A program made the position numbers and the translations under genes. A stretch of 64,000 nucleotides of DNA from Spirochaetaceae bacterium (GTDB lineage: Bacteria; Spirochaetota; Leptospiria; Leptospirales; Leptonemataceae), in NCBI GenBank assembly GCA_002729885.1, contig PBUB01000021.1:162451-226450 (forward strand), given 5' to 3'. The notes beneath the pieces were generated by a model that saw only the letters and a program-made list of their open reading frames with translations, searched no databases and was not told the DNA's origin. Of the stretch, positions 1 through 8,086 are shown in pieces (the stretch's first letter is position 1; the number at the start of each line of letters is the position of its first letter).

Positions 1-121
1 GAAAACCTCCACCGGGGCTATAATGACCGTGAAAGATCACGTACAGGCCAAACATCATTATGTAAGGACTGAGAAGTCGTGCTCCCAGGAGGATTATAGG
101 GCTGTCCATCTGGTTTTTCAT
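1..121 (-). CDS. mnhB: MnhB/MbhF-like antiporter subunit (partial, 5' end only)
   Basis: Only the first 40 codons lie in the window; the gene continues beyond base 1. The translation contains a RLLSPYIMMFGLYVIFHGH stretch followed by SPGGGF, the N-terminal signature of MnhB/MrpB proteins. These are hydrophobic subunits of multi-subunit Na+(K+)/H+ antiporters in the inner membrane. The start ATG overlaps the stop of the preceding gene as ATGA, so it belongs to the same minus-strand operon. Its place after a separate DUF4040 gene resembles Mbh/Mrp-like clusters rather than the Bacillus MrpABCDEFG order. Confidence 0.8.
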   Translation of the reverse strand, partial: MKNQMDSPIILLGARLLSPYIMMFGLYVIFHGHYSPGGGF

Positions 122-423
122 TTGCGTCTTCTTCTCAATAACAGGATGGTGATCAGTCCGGCTGTATAGATAACGATTTGCTCACCCAGTGTATCCAGGC
201 TTCTGTAATCTCCCAGAACCACAGTAACCATGTTGGGTGTTTTTGCATCTTTGTAGGCATTGGCTACGTAGTATTCCCCTGGATCCACGTGATCTTTGCC
301 GGCATCTAACTTCCGTGTTTGTTCCCTTCGCTCCTCGGTATGACCGCGATAGGGCAGATCAGAAGCACCGTAGATCATCAGACCAAAAAAGGCAGCGATG
401 ACTGTGTACTGTAAAGCTTTCAA
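118..423 (-). CDS. small MbhE-like membrane subunit of the Mrp/Mbh antiporter
   Basis: A 101-residue protein with an N-terminal membrane segment (residues 5-20), a polar loop of about 55 residues and a C-terminal membrane segment ending in RRRRK. The size, topology and position between a DUF4040 protein and MnhB match the MbhE-type subunit of Mbh/Mrp-like complexes. Sequence motifs are weak, so the assignment rests mainly on context. It starts with TTG and overlaps the upstream stop, and its own stop overlaps the MnhB start, which implies translational coupling. Confidence 0.6.
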   Translation of the reverse strand: MKALQYTVIAAFFGLMIYGASDLPYRGHTEERREQTRKLDAGKDHVDPGEYYVANAYKDAKTPNMVTVVLGDYRSLDTLGEQIVIYTAGLITILLLRRRRK

Positions 424-665
424 TCGATGCTCCTGCTGGTGGTTTGATATATGGCAACGATGAAAAGGATTCCGGTGACTCCGGCGCCCACCACAGCCTC
501 TGTAAATCCTACATCAACGGCTCCCATGGTGATAAATAGAAGTGCGATAGAAAAGGAGAATACGGTAAGCATAACGACTGCCACCAGAAGATTTCGGGAC
601 TCCAGCGCCACCACAGCCATCAAAATGATGAATACGTAAAGAATTAATTCCAGTTCCCAGATCAT
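420..665 (-). CDS. DUF4040 protein (MbhD-like; equivalent to the MrpA C-terminal domain)
   Basis: An 81-residue hydrophobic protein with three predicted helices. The central ALESRNLLVAVVMLTVFS and VDVGFTEAVVGAGVTG stretches are typical of DUF4040, which in classical Mrp antiporters is fused to the C-terminus of MrpA. Here it is a separate gene, as in Mbh-type and many group-2 Mrp clusters. It lies between mnhG and the MbhE-like gene and is probably part of the proton/cation pathway in the membrane arm. Confidence 0.8.
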   Translation of the reverse strand: MIWELELILYVFIILMAVVALESRNLLVAVVMLTVFSFSIALLFITMGAVDVGFTEAVVGAGVTGILFIVAIYQTTSRSID

Positions 666-716
666 GGCATTTTCGCTTCCTGGTTGATATCCTTCAATGG
701 ATCGTCTCTATATAAC

Positions 717-1049
717 TCATTCACTTTCATCATGAGACTTCTTCTTCCCTGTTAGAATGGGCTTCACTCCTTTGCGAAAGGCAGCCCTACCCAGTGCATG
801 GGTTCCGATGGGGTTGGCCAGGGCGATAAAGATCACTACCAGGGCCAGCTTGAAACTGCTGAGAGTCAGACCTTCAAAGATAATCAGGCCGATTATGGCC
901 AGAAGCATTCCCAGCGTATCGGACTTACTCACAGCGTGCGTTCTGGAAAAGAAATCCGGAAGCCTGACAATACCTACGCTACCGACCAGCATGAAAAATA
1001 TGCCAGCTACCACAAAAACAATACTTATGACAGACTGAACATCAATCAT
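717..1049 (-). CDS. mnhG: Na+/H+ antiporter subunit G
   Basis: MnhG/MrpG (PhaG) family. The motif GSVGIVRLPDFFSRTHAVSK, followed by a DTLG and a second hydrophobic region, is diagnostic of subunit G. Three membrane helices are expected. I place the start at the ATG at 1049 (MIDVQSV), which overlaps the mnhF stop by a few bases, rather than at an upstream ATG at 1085 that would overlap mnhF by 44 bases. The product is about 110 residues, the usual family size, with a charged C-terminal tail. Confidence 0.9.
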   Translation of the reverse strand: MIDVQSVISIVFVVAGIFFMLVGSVGIVRLPDFFSRTHAVSKSDTLGMLLAIIGLIIFEGLTLSSFKLALVVIFIALANPIGTHALGRAAFRKGVKPILTGKKKSHDESE

Positions 1050-1317
1050 CGGTATCGGCTCTCCCTGAAGTGAAGTATTTCGCAATAATCAAGGATCCGA
1101 CGAATCCCAGGACAGCATAGGCCAGCGTTATATCGATAAACATATCTATGCGACCGTATAGAAAACCAATGAGGCAGATTAGCACAATGGTTTTCGTAGC
1201 AATGGCGTTGGCTCCCACCAGGCGATCATACACTGTAGGACCTCGAACCACTCGAATCAGAGGAACTGCGATAATTACGGTTAGCAGTACAGCTGCATAA
1301 AGGAAAAACTCATTCAT
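1042..1317 (-). CDS. mnhF: Na+/H+ antiporter subunit F
   Basis: A 91-residue protein with three hydrophobic helices and the MnhF/MrpF signature RVVRGPTVYDRLVGANAIATK. It is a small integral-membrane subunit of the Mrp-type antiporter. Its start overlaps the mnhE stop by 4 bases and its end overlaps mnhG, so E-F-G are translationally coupled. Confidence 0.92.
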   Translation of the reverse strand: MNEFFLYAAVLLTVIIAVPLIRVVRGPTVYDRLVGANAIATKTIVLICLIGFLYGRIDMFIDITLAYAVLGFVGSLIIAKYFTSGRADTDD

Positions 1318-1883
1318 GCAAGTTCCTCCGGGGATGAATAGAATCTTACATCGTAGACTATGGCCTTTTTCTCTTTGGAAAAGAGCCGGGCCACTCTGGA
1401 TGGCATACTGTCATCCACAACGGAGCTTACCGATTTTGTAGTCAGAGCATGCACAATAAATTCATTTCCCTGGATGTCGATGGTCAGTGTGCCCGGAGTA
1501 AGTGTAATGGAGTTCCCCAGAATCATTCGTGCATGAGCGCTGGGCAGGTCCGCTTTGAATCGCACTATATAAGTAGAGATGGGAAGTGATTTCCTTAGAA
1601 TAACGCCAGCCACATGAAATCCAGATGCTATAATCTGCCAGCCCAGCCAGGCAACATAGTAGATGAGATATCCATATCGCAGATTGATAAGATCATCCAT
1701 TTCATCTGAGTAGAAACTGTAACGACGGAGGGAATGATTCAGGTACATCACCATCAGGACACTGAAAACTCCCATACCAATATGGATGGGGTCGTAATGC
1801 CCGCTCATTACCAGCCAGAATGCCAGCAATCCACAAAAAGACAGGATGACGCTAACGAATGAAAGCTTCTTCATTTTGACCAC
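1314..1883 (-). CDS. mnhE: Na+/H+ antiporter subunit E
   Basis: MnhE/MrpE family, 186-189 residues. Two N-terminal membrane helices (about residues 8-45), then the family region around residues 75-100 (YYVAWLGWQIIASGFHVAGV) and the NSITLTPGTLTIDIQGNEFIVHAL strand region (about 124-148), which is the best recognised MnhE motif. It is the first visible gene of the operon. The start may be GTG at 1883 or ATG at 1874; neither has a strong ribosome-binding site. Confidence 0.9.
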   Translation of the reverse strand: MVKMKKLSFVSVILSFCGLLAFWLVMSGHYDPIHIGMGVFSVLMVMYLNHSLRRYSFYSDEMDDLINLRYGYLIYYVAWLGWQIIASGFHVAGVILRKSLPISTYIVRFKADLPSAHARMILGNSITLTPGTLTIDIQGNEFIVHALTTKSVSSVVDDSMPSRVARLFSKEKKAIVYDVRFYSSPEELA

Positions 1884-2231
1884 AAGCTACAACAATGATC
1901 TAAGAAAGGCTATCCTGGAATCCAAGCACCGGGAAGCGCCCGCCATTAGAGATCGATTCCAATGCCATTGTCAATACTTTCCTCCGGCGGAGAGCCGATT
2001 CCATACCGCCCACGTTTACATACCCCCATTGGGTATCATATAATCTGCGATTCCTGCTGTATGAAGGCCAGCGCAAAAGCCCAGGTATGGAAAAAAAACT
2101 CAAATAAAGGTCCGGACTCCGTGAATACTGGGATTAAACATCTTGACACACTTCGTGGGACATAACATCTTCCGGATAATTCTCTCTTCTCAGAGAGCTT
2201 CTGCCGACAGTAAGAGTGGGCAGGTATTCCT
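1884..2231. other. 348-base intergenic region between divergent genes
   Basis: No convincing gene: small open frames on both strands have no recognisable domain or ribosome-binding site. It must hold the promoters for the antiporter operon (leftward) and the gene at 2232 (rightward). A perfect TTGACA occurs on the plus strand at 2143-2148, but no clean -10 follows at the right spacing. A short CTCCG/CGGAG inverted repeat lies at 1982-1992. Confidence 0.5.
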
Positions 2232-3092
2232 ATGCATTTTTACGTATCGCAATCGCTGGGACAGCTTTCCGCCAATGAACTGGTGCGGCTTCAGAAATCT
2301 CTGAAGGTCATCCTGCGGCATGAAAACAAGCCGGACAGGCTTAAATCAACCCTGCTTTCCCTCTACAACAATCTACAGAATGCTCCAGGACTGGCTGAAG
2401 AGTCCTTTCATAAGTTGCTCAAGGCTGGCGGATTGCTCTGCACAGAGGAAATGAGCGATCAGGAACGCACTGAACTGGCAGCCAATCCGTTTACCGTTTG
2501 GCCCAATTCTCAGTGCTGCAGCATTGCTGGAGAAGCCCTGGAAGCACTGAAAAAGGACAATCGCTTTCTGAGGGATGGCTATCTGTTCGCCTTTATTTCC
2601 AGATTGAGCTCCAAAGAAATCAAAGCCTGGTCCACATGGATGGCCAGGGCCCATAACCTGGCCAGAAAGCCGGGAAATGCTCAGGAACTGTATCGTTACC
2701 TGCTACTGGCCCGGGCTTCAAGATCGGCCTTGCCCGCTCAAACAGCCGAAGAGCTGAACGGAAAGGATCTGAAAGCAGTGCTGCGGGATGAATCGGATTC
2801 ACCCATGCACTGGTTCTACCGCGACATCCTACCATTCTACCGATGCCTGGATGATCTGGATGCCAGAATGGAAAAGGAAGGGCAAACCAGCGTTCTGCCC
2901 ACTCTCCGAGCTTTTCTGTATGGTGATGTAATTAGCTTTGGTGAACTCACCGGTTTTGGTGAACCTCTTAAATATTCCATCCTGGCCACCCAGGAAATCG
3001 GACCTTCGCGCAAGGCACTGCTGGCAGTGGGCCAAAAAGAACAATCCCAGACCGATGCGGCTGGAGAGACTACCAGTCCTTCGCTATTCTGA
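2232..3092 (+). CDS. hypothetical protein, 286 residues
   Basis: I do not recognise a family. The protein is soluble and largely alpha-helical, with no signal peptide or membrane segment. It begins MHFYVSQSLGQLSANELVRL and has regions rich in Leu, Arg and Glu; a CCS motif lies near residue 97, and the C-terminal 20 residues are polar and probably disordered. Codon use matches the neighbours and there are no internal breaks, so it is very probably expressed. It stands alone between divergent and convergent genes. Confidence 0.7.
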   Translation: MHFYVSQSLGQLSANELVRLQKSLKVILRHENKPDRLKSTLLSLYNNLQNAPGLAEESFHKLLKAGGLLCTEEMSDQERTELAANPFTVWPNSQCCSIAGEALEALKKDNRFLRDGYLFAFISRLSSKEIKAWSTWMARAHNLARKPGNAQELYRYLLLARASRSALPAQTAEELNGKDLKAVLRDESDSPMHWFYRDILPFYRCLDDLDARMEKEGQTSVLPTLRAFLYGDVISFGELTGFGEPLKYSILATQEIGPSRKALLAVGQKEQSQTDAAGETTSPSLF

Positions 3093-3167
3093 GCCAGGTA
3101 GTACTGACCCGTCCCTTTGCTGCAATCTGCAGTACGCCCGGATCCAACGCCGGAGTTTCCACCGGCT

Positions 3168-3566
3168 TCAAGAGGATTTTTCAGGCCTGCCGGTGACAAA
3201 GATGGAGTAGGCTGCCCAACTCCAGCCCAGAAGAAAAAGCACACCGCCGATGGGTGTGATGGCTCCCAGAAATCCAATCCCAGTAAGCACGAGACAGAAC
3301 AGACTGCCGGAAAAAAAGAAAATACCGGCCACAAAGAGCCAGCCTGGTTTTCGTAAATCCGGGCCACCCAGATAGGTAGAGAAACCGCACATCAAGATTC
3401 CCAGGGCATGATACATCATGTACTGACTGGCCGTTTCGTAGATCGCCTGATAACGCTCGGTAAGTATGTTCTGCAGTGCATGGGCACCGAAAGCTCCGGC
3501 GGCCACGGAAAGACCGGCCAGCAATGCCCCCAGGGCCGTAAGAATGCGAACCTCTTTGCTTCTCAT
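3168..3566 (-). CDS. DUF423 family small membrane protein
   Basis: About 132 residues and four predicted helices. The N-terminal block GALLAGLSVAAGAFGAHAL followed by a YETASQYMMYHALGI block is the DUF423 (YgdD-like) signature. The family function is unknown; proteins sit in the inner membrane. I use the ATG at 3566 (MRSKEV) because the upstream extension of 44 residues has no family similarity and would run into the divergent gene at 3628. Confidence 0.88.
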   Translation of the reverse strand: MRSKEVRILTALGALLAGLSVAAGAFGAHALQNILTERYQAIYETASQYMMYHALGILMCGFSTYLGGPDLRKPGWLFVAGIFFFSGSLFCLVLTGIGFLGAITPIGGVLFLLGWSWAAYSIFVTGRPEKSS

Positions 3567-3627
3567 TGGGTCTAAATTCGGTTGATTTCTGGATACTGTC
3601 CACCAAACATTCTGACTGGTAGCTATT

Positions 3628-4323
3628 GTGCGATTAACACCTATCTTTCTTCTAATATGTATCTCGGGCTGGTATTGCTCCGCCATTGATGTAGCCATTC
3701 AACATAACTCTGAAGTGGTAGATCGGACCTTTCCAGAACAGAAGCCGTCCGGATTCCTAACGGATGAGGAAGGCAACGAAACCCCGCAACAGAATCAGGA
3801 AAAGATTCGCGTGGTGGTTATGCCCATCGAGGTCACAGGAGAGCGATGGGGCGGGCAGTTCTCAGATGCCATCGCACTTCATTTGATGAAGACCAACCGA
3901 TTCGATGTCCTGGAACGAAGTTATCTGGAAAGGGTGCTACGGGAACAGAAACTACATCAGACCGGGCTCATTGATCCATCCACCGGAGCCAAGATTGGCC
4001 GCATCCTGGGCGCAAAATTCATAATCACCGGCGAGGCCATCCCTCTGCGGTATCAGGATGCCGGCGGAGAATATCATGATAACATGGTAGATACCTGCAC
4101 CATCAAGATTATTGATGTGGAAACCGCCTCGCACTACGCAATCATTCGAAAAGAGCCAGGCATAGCCTGGGACTGGACCTATCGCTTTATGTGGGCCATT
4201 CCAATGAGTATGATCTGGGATAGAGAAGACATTCTAATCGATAGCACCAAATACGACGAGATCGCTCAGCAAGTGGTGACCAGATTTGTAAACACCCTTC
4301 AGTATGGATCCCCGGGCTTTTAA
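3628..4323 (+). CDS. CsgG-like domain secreted protein or lipoprotein
   Basis: A 231-residue protein with a GTG start and an N-terminal hydrophobic export signal. Residues about 60-160 have the fold pattern of the CsgG/LPP20-related periplasmic domain: VVVMPIEVTG strand, SDAIALHLMKTNRFDVLERS, LERVLREQ, and AKIGRILGAKFIITGEAI. Such proteins are usually outer-membrane or periplasmic lipoproteins. A Cys at residue 17 (GWYCS) is a possible but atypical lipobox. Function is not known; it is divergent from the DUF423 gene. Confidence 0.7.
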   Translation: MRLTPIFLLICISGWYCSAIDVAIQHNSEVVDRTFPEQKPSGFLTDEEGNETPQQNQEKIRVVVMPIEVTGERWGGQFSDAIALHLMKTNRFDVLERSYLERVLREQKLHQTGLIDPSTGAKIGRILGAKFIITGEAIPLRYQDAGGEYHDNMVDTCTIKIIDVETASHYAIIRKEPGIAWDWTYRFMWAIPMSMIWDREDILIDSTKYDEIAQQVVTRFVNTLQYGSPGF

Positions 4324-4483
4324 GACCAGTGCCCGTCAGTTCCGGTTTTCCGAAATAGCGTTCCGGCTCTGATCCTCATCTCAAAATTTCGATTTTGATC
4401 GCGGTATCGTTCTCATCTCGATAAATTATTCCGTCGCTCCAATATTCGTTGCCATATCTGATCTGCGTTCCCAATCCATTTCC

Positions 4484-4783
4484 GTGAGAGAAAGCGCCCA
4501 CGATCATAGGTTTCAGTTCGATGAGGCCTTCTCCTTCATAGTGGAATGCAAGGATCAATCAGAGATCGACCATTACTGGAAAGCACTGGCAGCAGACCCG
4601 GAAGCGGGTCAGTGCGGATGGACCAAAGATATCTTCGGATTTTCCTGGCAGATCGTTCCAGAGAACGTGGGCCGATTCTTCGATCCTTCGACCCCAGAAG
4701 CAGCGGAACGGGCCATGGCAGCGCTTCTGCAAATGAAAAAGATCGATGTGGCCGCTCTGGAAAAAGCCCACCGGGGCTCATAA
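4484..4783 (+). pseudogene. PhnB-like (VOC superfamily) protein, N-terminally truncated
   Basis: The 99 residues match the C-terminal half of PhnB-like/'3-demethylubiquinone' VOC proteins: FQFDEAFSFIVECKDQSEID, WKALAADPEAGQCGW, and FGFSWQIVPENV. Full proteins are about 150-165 residues; the first beta-alpha-beta-beta-beta module with its metal-binding residues is missing. No frame upstream (4324-4483) supplies it. The listed GTG start is only the first possible codon. Most likely a decayed remnant, though a short expressed form cannot be excluded. Confidence 0.65.
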
Positions 4784-4910
4784 GAGAGCAGCGATCCGTG
4801 CGACTTGACCCGGGCCCGATCCCGGGATTTGTCCTGTGGGGCCAGTATTGCATTTCATGATTCAAGGGAGCCAGCATTCCGGGACGGTAGGACGGAAAGA
4901 GCGAATAGCA

Positions 4911-5834
4911 CTAACGACTCAGACCTTCATAAAGCCGCAGAGCCACTTCCTTTTCGAACAGTTCGCTACCCGGACTAAGGGTTGCTGCACTACCACAGGC
5001 GACTCCCAGTCGCAAAGACTCTTCCATGGTTTTACCACCGGAAAGCCCAAAGACAATGCCGGCTACCATGCTATCTCCTGCGCCCACTGTGCTACGTGGT
5101 TTAACAATGGGTGCGGGAATGTGCTTTAACTGCGAATCCGAAAATAGATAGGCTCCGGCCGGTCCCAGAGAGACCACCACCGATTGACAGGCGTATCGCT
5201 CCACTACTTCACGAATGGCACGCTCCACCTGATCTCCTTCCAGCTCATTGCGCCCCACCAGTCCTCCCAGTTCGGCCAGATTGGGTTTGATCATGAAGAT
5301 TGGCTGTTCCAGGGCTTCTCGCATGGCCGCACCGGAAGTATCCAGGATGAATCTGGCCCCGGCCTGGGAGGCGATTTCTGCAACCTTTGCATAGGTATTG
5401 GACGGCATGCTTGCGGGTAAACTACCGCTGGCCACAATGAATTCCGGAGCAGAATCCAGACCTTCCAGAATCGTCTTGATGTGCTCCAGAGAAATGGATG
5501 TACTGTTTCCATAGGGCAAAACAAAACGATACTGCTTGTTCGCCCCTCGGTCGAAAACTGTCAGATTCTCCCTGGTTTCCGCCTCAACGGCGATGGCACG
5601 AAAGGCAATATCCTGGCTTCGCAATCTATTCTGAAGCATCTGGCCGTTGAATCCTCCGGCCGTGCATATTGCCAGGCAGTCACCGCCCAGTCGTCGGAGA
5701 GCCCGGGCCACATTGATTCCACCACCACCGGCCTCTTCCACCACCGAACTGCACCTGAGCTTGGCATCTGGAATGACAGCATCTACCACCACGCTTTTAT
5801 CGATGGATGGATTCAGAGTAATCGTAACAATCAT
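4911..5834 (-). CDS. pfkB: 6-phosphofructokinase, PfkB family
   Basis: Ribokinase-type sugar kinase, 307 residues, full length. The N-terminal TLNPSIDKS, the GGGGINVARALRRLGG box and the C-terminal STVGAGDSMVAGIVFGLSGG box (anion hole plus catalytic Asp) are those of PfkB-type phosphofructokinase II. 1-phosphofructokinase or tagatose-6-phosphate kinase are close alternatives. It would make fructose 1,6-bisphosphate in the cytoplasm using ATP. An AAGGGG ribosome-binding site precedes the ATG at 5834. It appears monocistronic. Confidence 0.85.
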   Translation of the reverse strand: MIVTITLNPSIDKSVVVDAVIPDAKLRCSSVVEEAGGGGINVARALRRLGGDCLAICTAGGFNGQMLQNRLRSQDIAFRAIAVEAETRENLTVFDRGANKQYRFVLPYGNSTSISLEHIKTILEGLDSAPEFIVASGSLPASMPSNTYAKVAEIASQAGARFILDTSGAAMREALEQPIFMIKPNLAELGGLVGRNELEGDQVERAIREVVERYACQSVVVSLGPAGAYLFSDSQLKHIPAPIVKPRSTVGAGDSMVAGIVFGLSGGKTMEESLRLGVACGSAATLSPGSELFEKEVALRLYEGLSR

Positions 5835-6067
5835 CGCCCCTTAAAGCCATTGCACTGGTCAGTCATGCAAGCAAAATCGACATCGGCTCCGGGAGCACTG
5901 AATTCCAGGAGCCTCTTCCCGAGCCTTCAGCATCGCACTGGCGGTCAGTATTGGGTCTGCAATCACCAGAAAAATGGAGATGGTCTGGGCTGCGCTCGCG
6001 ATTATTGGCGGAGGCCGCCGGCCGATGAGGGAATAAACTCTTCAATCTGACACTGAGAGGTGCAGGA

Positions 6068-6541
6068 TTAATTCGAAGGAAGCTCGATTAAGAAGTAGTT
6101 GTATTTCGCCTGTGCTACCCGCTTACCCTGTTCGTTCAAGAAATCGCATATGAAGAAGAGCTGGTTCTTTTGCTTTTTTTTAAGTCTGGCCCTGGCCTTT
6201 ACCACTCCCGATTCCACCGGCCGAAGATAACGTATGGACCCGCTACCGGTAAGCATTCTCTGTCGCGGACCTTCCAGATGATACGCGCACATCAATGCAG
6301 TTATGGTATCCCCCACCGTGAAATAGACTCCGCCGTGCATCAGACCATGCAATGCCCGGGTGTCCTGCACCAGTGGCATCTGGGCTTCGGCTTCCTCGCC
6401 ACCCAGAGTCTGAAGCTGCATATGCGTATGCCCCGGATGGCATTGATTGATCATGGCCTGGGCATTCTCTACCGCCGTGCCATCGGTTTTGATATTGAAA
6501 TGCTCTCGGGGGATAATCGATTCCAGATATTCCAGTTCCAT
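6068..6541 (-). CDS. hotdog-fold (PaaI-like) acyl-CoA thioesterase
   Basis: About 157 residues. The core RALHGLMHGGVYFTVGDTITALM matches the PaaI/YbgC-type hotdog motif (HGG followed by a helix with Asp), and the GSGSIRYLRPVESGVVKARA strand pair completes the fold. It probably hydrolyses an acyl- or aryl-CoA thioester. The ATG at 6541 has an AGGAG six bases upstream, which decides against the more distal start at 6592. It is divergent from a TetR regulator with palindromes between the two. Confidence 0.8.
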   Translation of the reverse strand: MELEYLESIIPREHFNIKTDGTAVENAQAMINQCHPGHTHMQLQTLGGEEAEAQMPLVQDTRALHGLMHGGVYFTVGDTITALMCAYHLEGPRQRMLTGSGSIRYLRPVESGVVKARARLKKKQKNQLFFICDFLNEQGKRVAQAKYNYFLIELPSN

Positions 6542-6643
6542 ATAACTCTCCTGATTCTGATGGGCATGAACCGGACCGCATCCTTTCTGCAATTTTGCTC
6601 CAGCCTCTGACCCGCACCGATTGATTATCCTCGCATGGCAAGA

Positions 6644-6691
6644 GGAGACAAATCGGTCTCCCTAAAAACTGTTAAGGAGACAGACCTGTCT
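6644..6691. promoter_or_regulatory. two matching operator palindromes for the TetR regulator
   Basis: Two inverted repeats of identical geometry, AGAC-N6-GTCT, lie between the thioesterase and tetR genes. The first is GGAGAC-N6-GTCTCC (6644-6661); the second spans 6676-6693 with AGACAG/CTGTCT at 6678-6691. Their centres are 32 bp apart, about three helical turns, so dimers would bind the same face. An AT-rich stretch that could hold a -10 lies between them. Inferred to be bound by the divergent TetR protein. Confidence 0.6.
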
Positions 6692-6725
6692 ACTTTTTTT
6701 CTGGCATTTCCAGGATCAAAAATCA

Positions 6726-7355
6726 GTGTATGTTGGAATGGCTAAGGAGCAAAGAAAGGAAAATCTGGATGCCATGCAGAGCTCCAGATCAGCCGGAAAC
6801 CCGGCGGCTCGATTGCTGGAAGCTGCCCGGGATCTTTTCTATGAGCAGGGCTATACTGGTGCTGGCATCAACGACATCATTGCTCGATCCAATACCTCCA
6901 AAAAAAGCTTCTACAGATACTTTCCCACCAAACAAAAGCTCGGTGAGGCCTACCTGAAATGGCAGACCAGGGATTTGATCCGCTTTCTGGACTGGCTGGA
7001 AAGCAAGGCCAAAAGCTACGATCACTTTTGCGATCTATGGGCCCGGAGTATGATTCGAATATCCGGGAGCGCGGATTACCGAGGTTGCCCGTTTTCCAAT
7101 GCCATGGCTCAGGCCCCGGATGATTTTCAGGCGATGGTCCGGGACGTTCATGAATTAACTGTACTGCGTCTCCAGGAAATCCTGAAAGTATATAAGCCAT
7201 GCAAGGATCCGGGAGATGGATTTCGCAGGGTTGCCGAAGGAATGCTCATACAGTACCTGGGGGCAGTCCATGTTTGGAAACTATCGGGAAATCAGGATTC
7301 TTTTAAGCTGATGGGGCGAATGATGAAAGCCATTCCTGGAACTGGGATGGGCTGA
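6726..7355 (+). CDS. TetR/AcrR family transcriptional regulator
   Basis: About 205-209 residues. The N-terminal TetR helix-turn-helix is clear (residues 27-75: LLEAARDLFYEQGYTGAGIN, then SKKSFYRYFPTKQKL). The C-terminal domain contains YRGCPFSNAMAQAPDDF, typical of the LmrA/YxaF-like C-terminal group of TetR regulators. The ligand is unknown; divergence from a thioesterase suggests an acyl or aromatic CoA-related signal (inference). Start is ambiguous between GTG at 6726 and ATG at 6738. Confidence 0.88.
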   Translation: MYVGMAKEQRKENLDAMQSSRSAGNPAARLLEAARDLFYEQGYTGAGINDIIARSNTSKKSFYRYFPTKQKLGEAYLKWQTRDLIRFLDWLESKAKSYDHFCDLWARSMIRISGSADYRGCPFSNAMAQAPDDFQAMVRDVHELTVLRLQEILKVYKPCKDPGDGFRRVAEGMLIQYLGAVHVWKLSGNQDSFKLMGRMMKAIPGTGMG

Positions 7356-7423
7356 TTCTCAATTCAGACCATCCCTTCCTTATTTTTTCAGGGAGGTGCC
7401 ACCGGCATTCCAGCCAAACGAGA

Positions 7424-7443
7424 GGGCCCTGGTTACAGGGCCC
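7424..7443. terminator. bidirectional hairpin between tetR and the copper lipoprotein gene
   Basis: GGGCCCTG at 7424-7431 pairs perfectly with CAGGGCCC at 7436-7443 around a four-base loop. It sits between two convergent genes. The following T-runs are weak on both strands, so efficiency is uncertain. Confidence 0.6.
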
Positions 7444-7450
7444 GATTTCT

Positions 7451-7969
7451 CTAGTTCAATTCAAAGGTTACCTCTCCAGATTCCTCTGCACCATTGTGTT
7501 TTACTTTGATCTTCGCAGTGTAGGTTCCTTCGCCATCGGCAGGGAAGGAGTAGCCCTCATGATGCATGGACTGGTTGCTCATTTGAGCATGACTCACAGG
7601 AATCTCCTTTCCGGAAGGTCCGGTCACGGAGACCTGAATTTTTGCCTCTCGAATCTGCTCGTTGGATTTCAGGTCCGTGAGAGTAAGCATGATATGACGA
7701 TCGGAATCCTTCATTTCCATGTCGTGCCCTTTCATATTCATTCCTTGCATCATTTGATGATGCTGGCCCATGCTCATCCAATCCACCGTAACTTTCGCGC
7801 CAGCTAGCTCCAGGGATTTGGTCTCTCGATTCATGTGGTTCTGACCCTGCATACCTTCATGATTCATCTGCCCATCCATGCTGTCATGGTGGGTGTCGCC
7901 GCTACAGCCTGCGAAAAGCAGTCCCATGACCGCCACCAGGGCTGTAATTATGGTGATTTTAGTTTTCAT
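7451..7969 (-). CDS. Met/His-rich lipoprotein, probable periplasmic copper binder
   Basis: About 172 residues with a lipoprotein signal (MKTKITIITALVAVMGLLFAG then Cys). The mature N-terminal half is packed with Met and His (HHDSMDGQMNHEGMQGQNHM, then GQHHQMMQGMNMKGHDMEM), as in Cu(I)-binding proteins. The C-terminal 90 residues look like an Ig-like YtkA-type domain. The ATG at 7969 has a GGAG seven bases upstream. It follows the CopB ATPase gene on the same strand and is likely the last gene of the copper island. Confidence 0.8.
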   Translation of the reverse strand: MKTKITIITALVAVMGLLFAGCSGDTHHDSMDGQMNHEGMQGQNHMNRETKSLELAGAKVTVDWMSMGQHHQMMQGMNMKGHDMEMKDSDRHIMLTLTDLKSNEQIREAKIQVSVTGPSGKEIPVSHAQMSNQSMHHEGYSFPADGEGTYTAKIKVKHNGAEESGEVTFELN

Positions 7970-8086
7970 CTTTGTTCTCCTTTTTGATTCTGATTCCATT
8001 CTGATAATGAGAGCTTTTTTAATGTTTCCCGGAAGCCCTGAGCCAGATATTCGAGTATCGATTTCTGGCCCAGGTCGGGTTTCCAT

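Noticed and set aside
1900..2165. Small open frames in the mnhE upstream region
   Set aside because: No ribosome-binding site or recognisable domain and they overlap each other on both strands.
2232..3092. Gene at 2232 as a mobile or toxin gene
   Set aside because: No motif, no flanking repeats, ordinary codon use.
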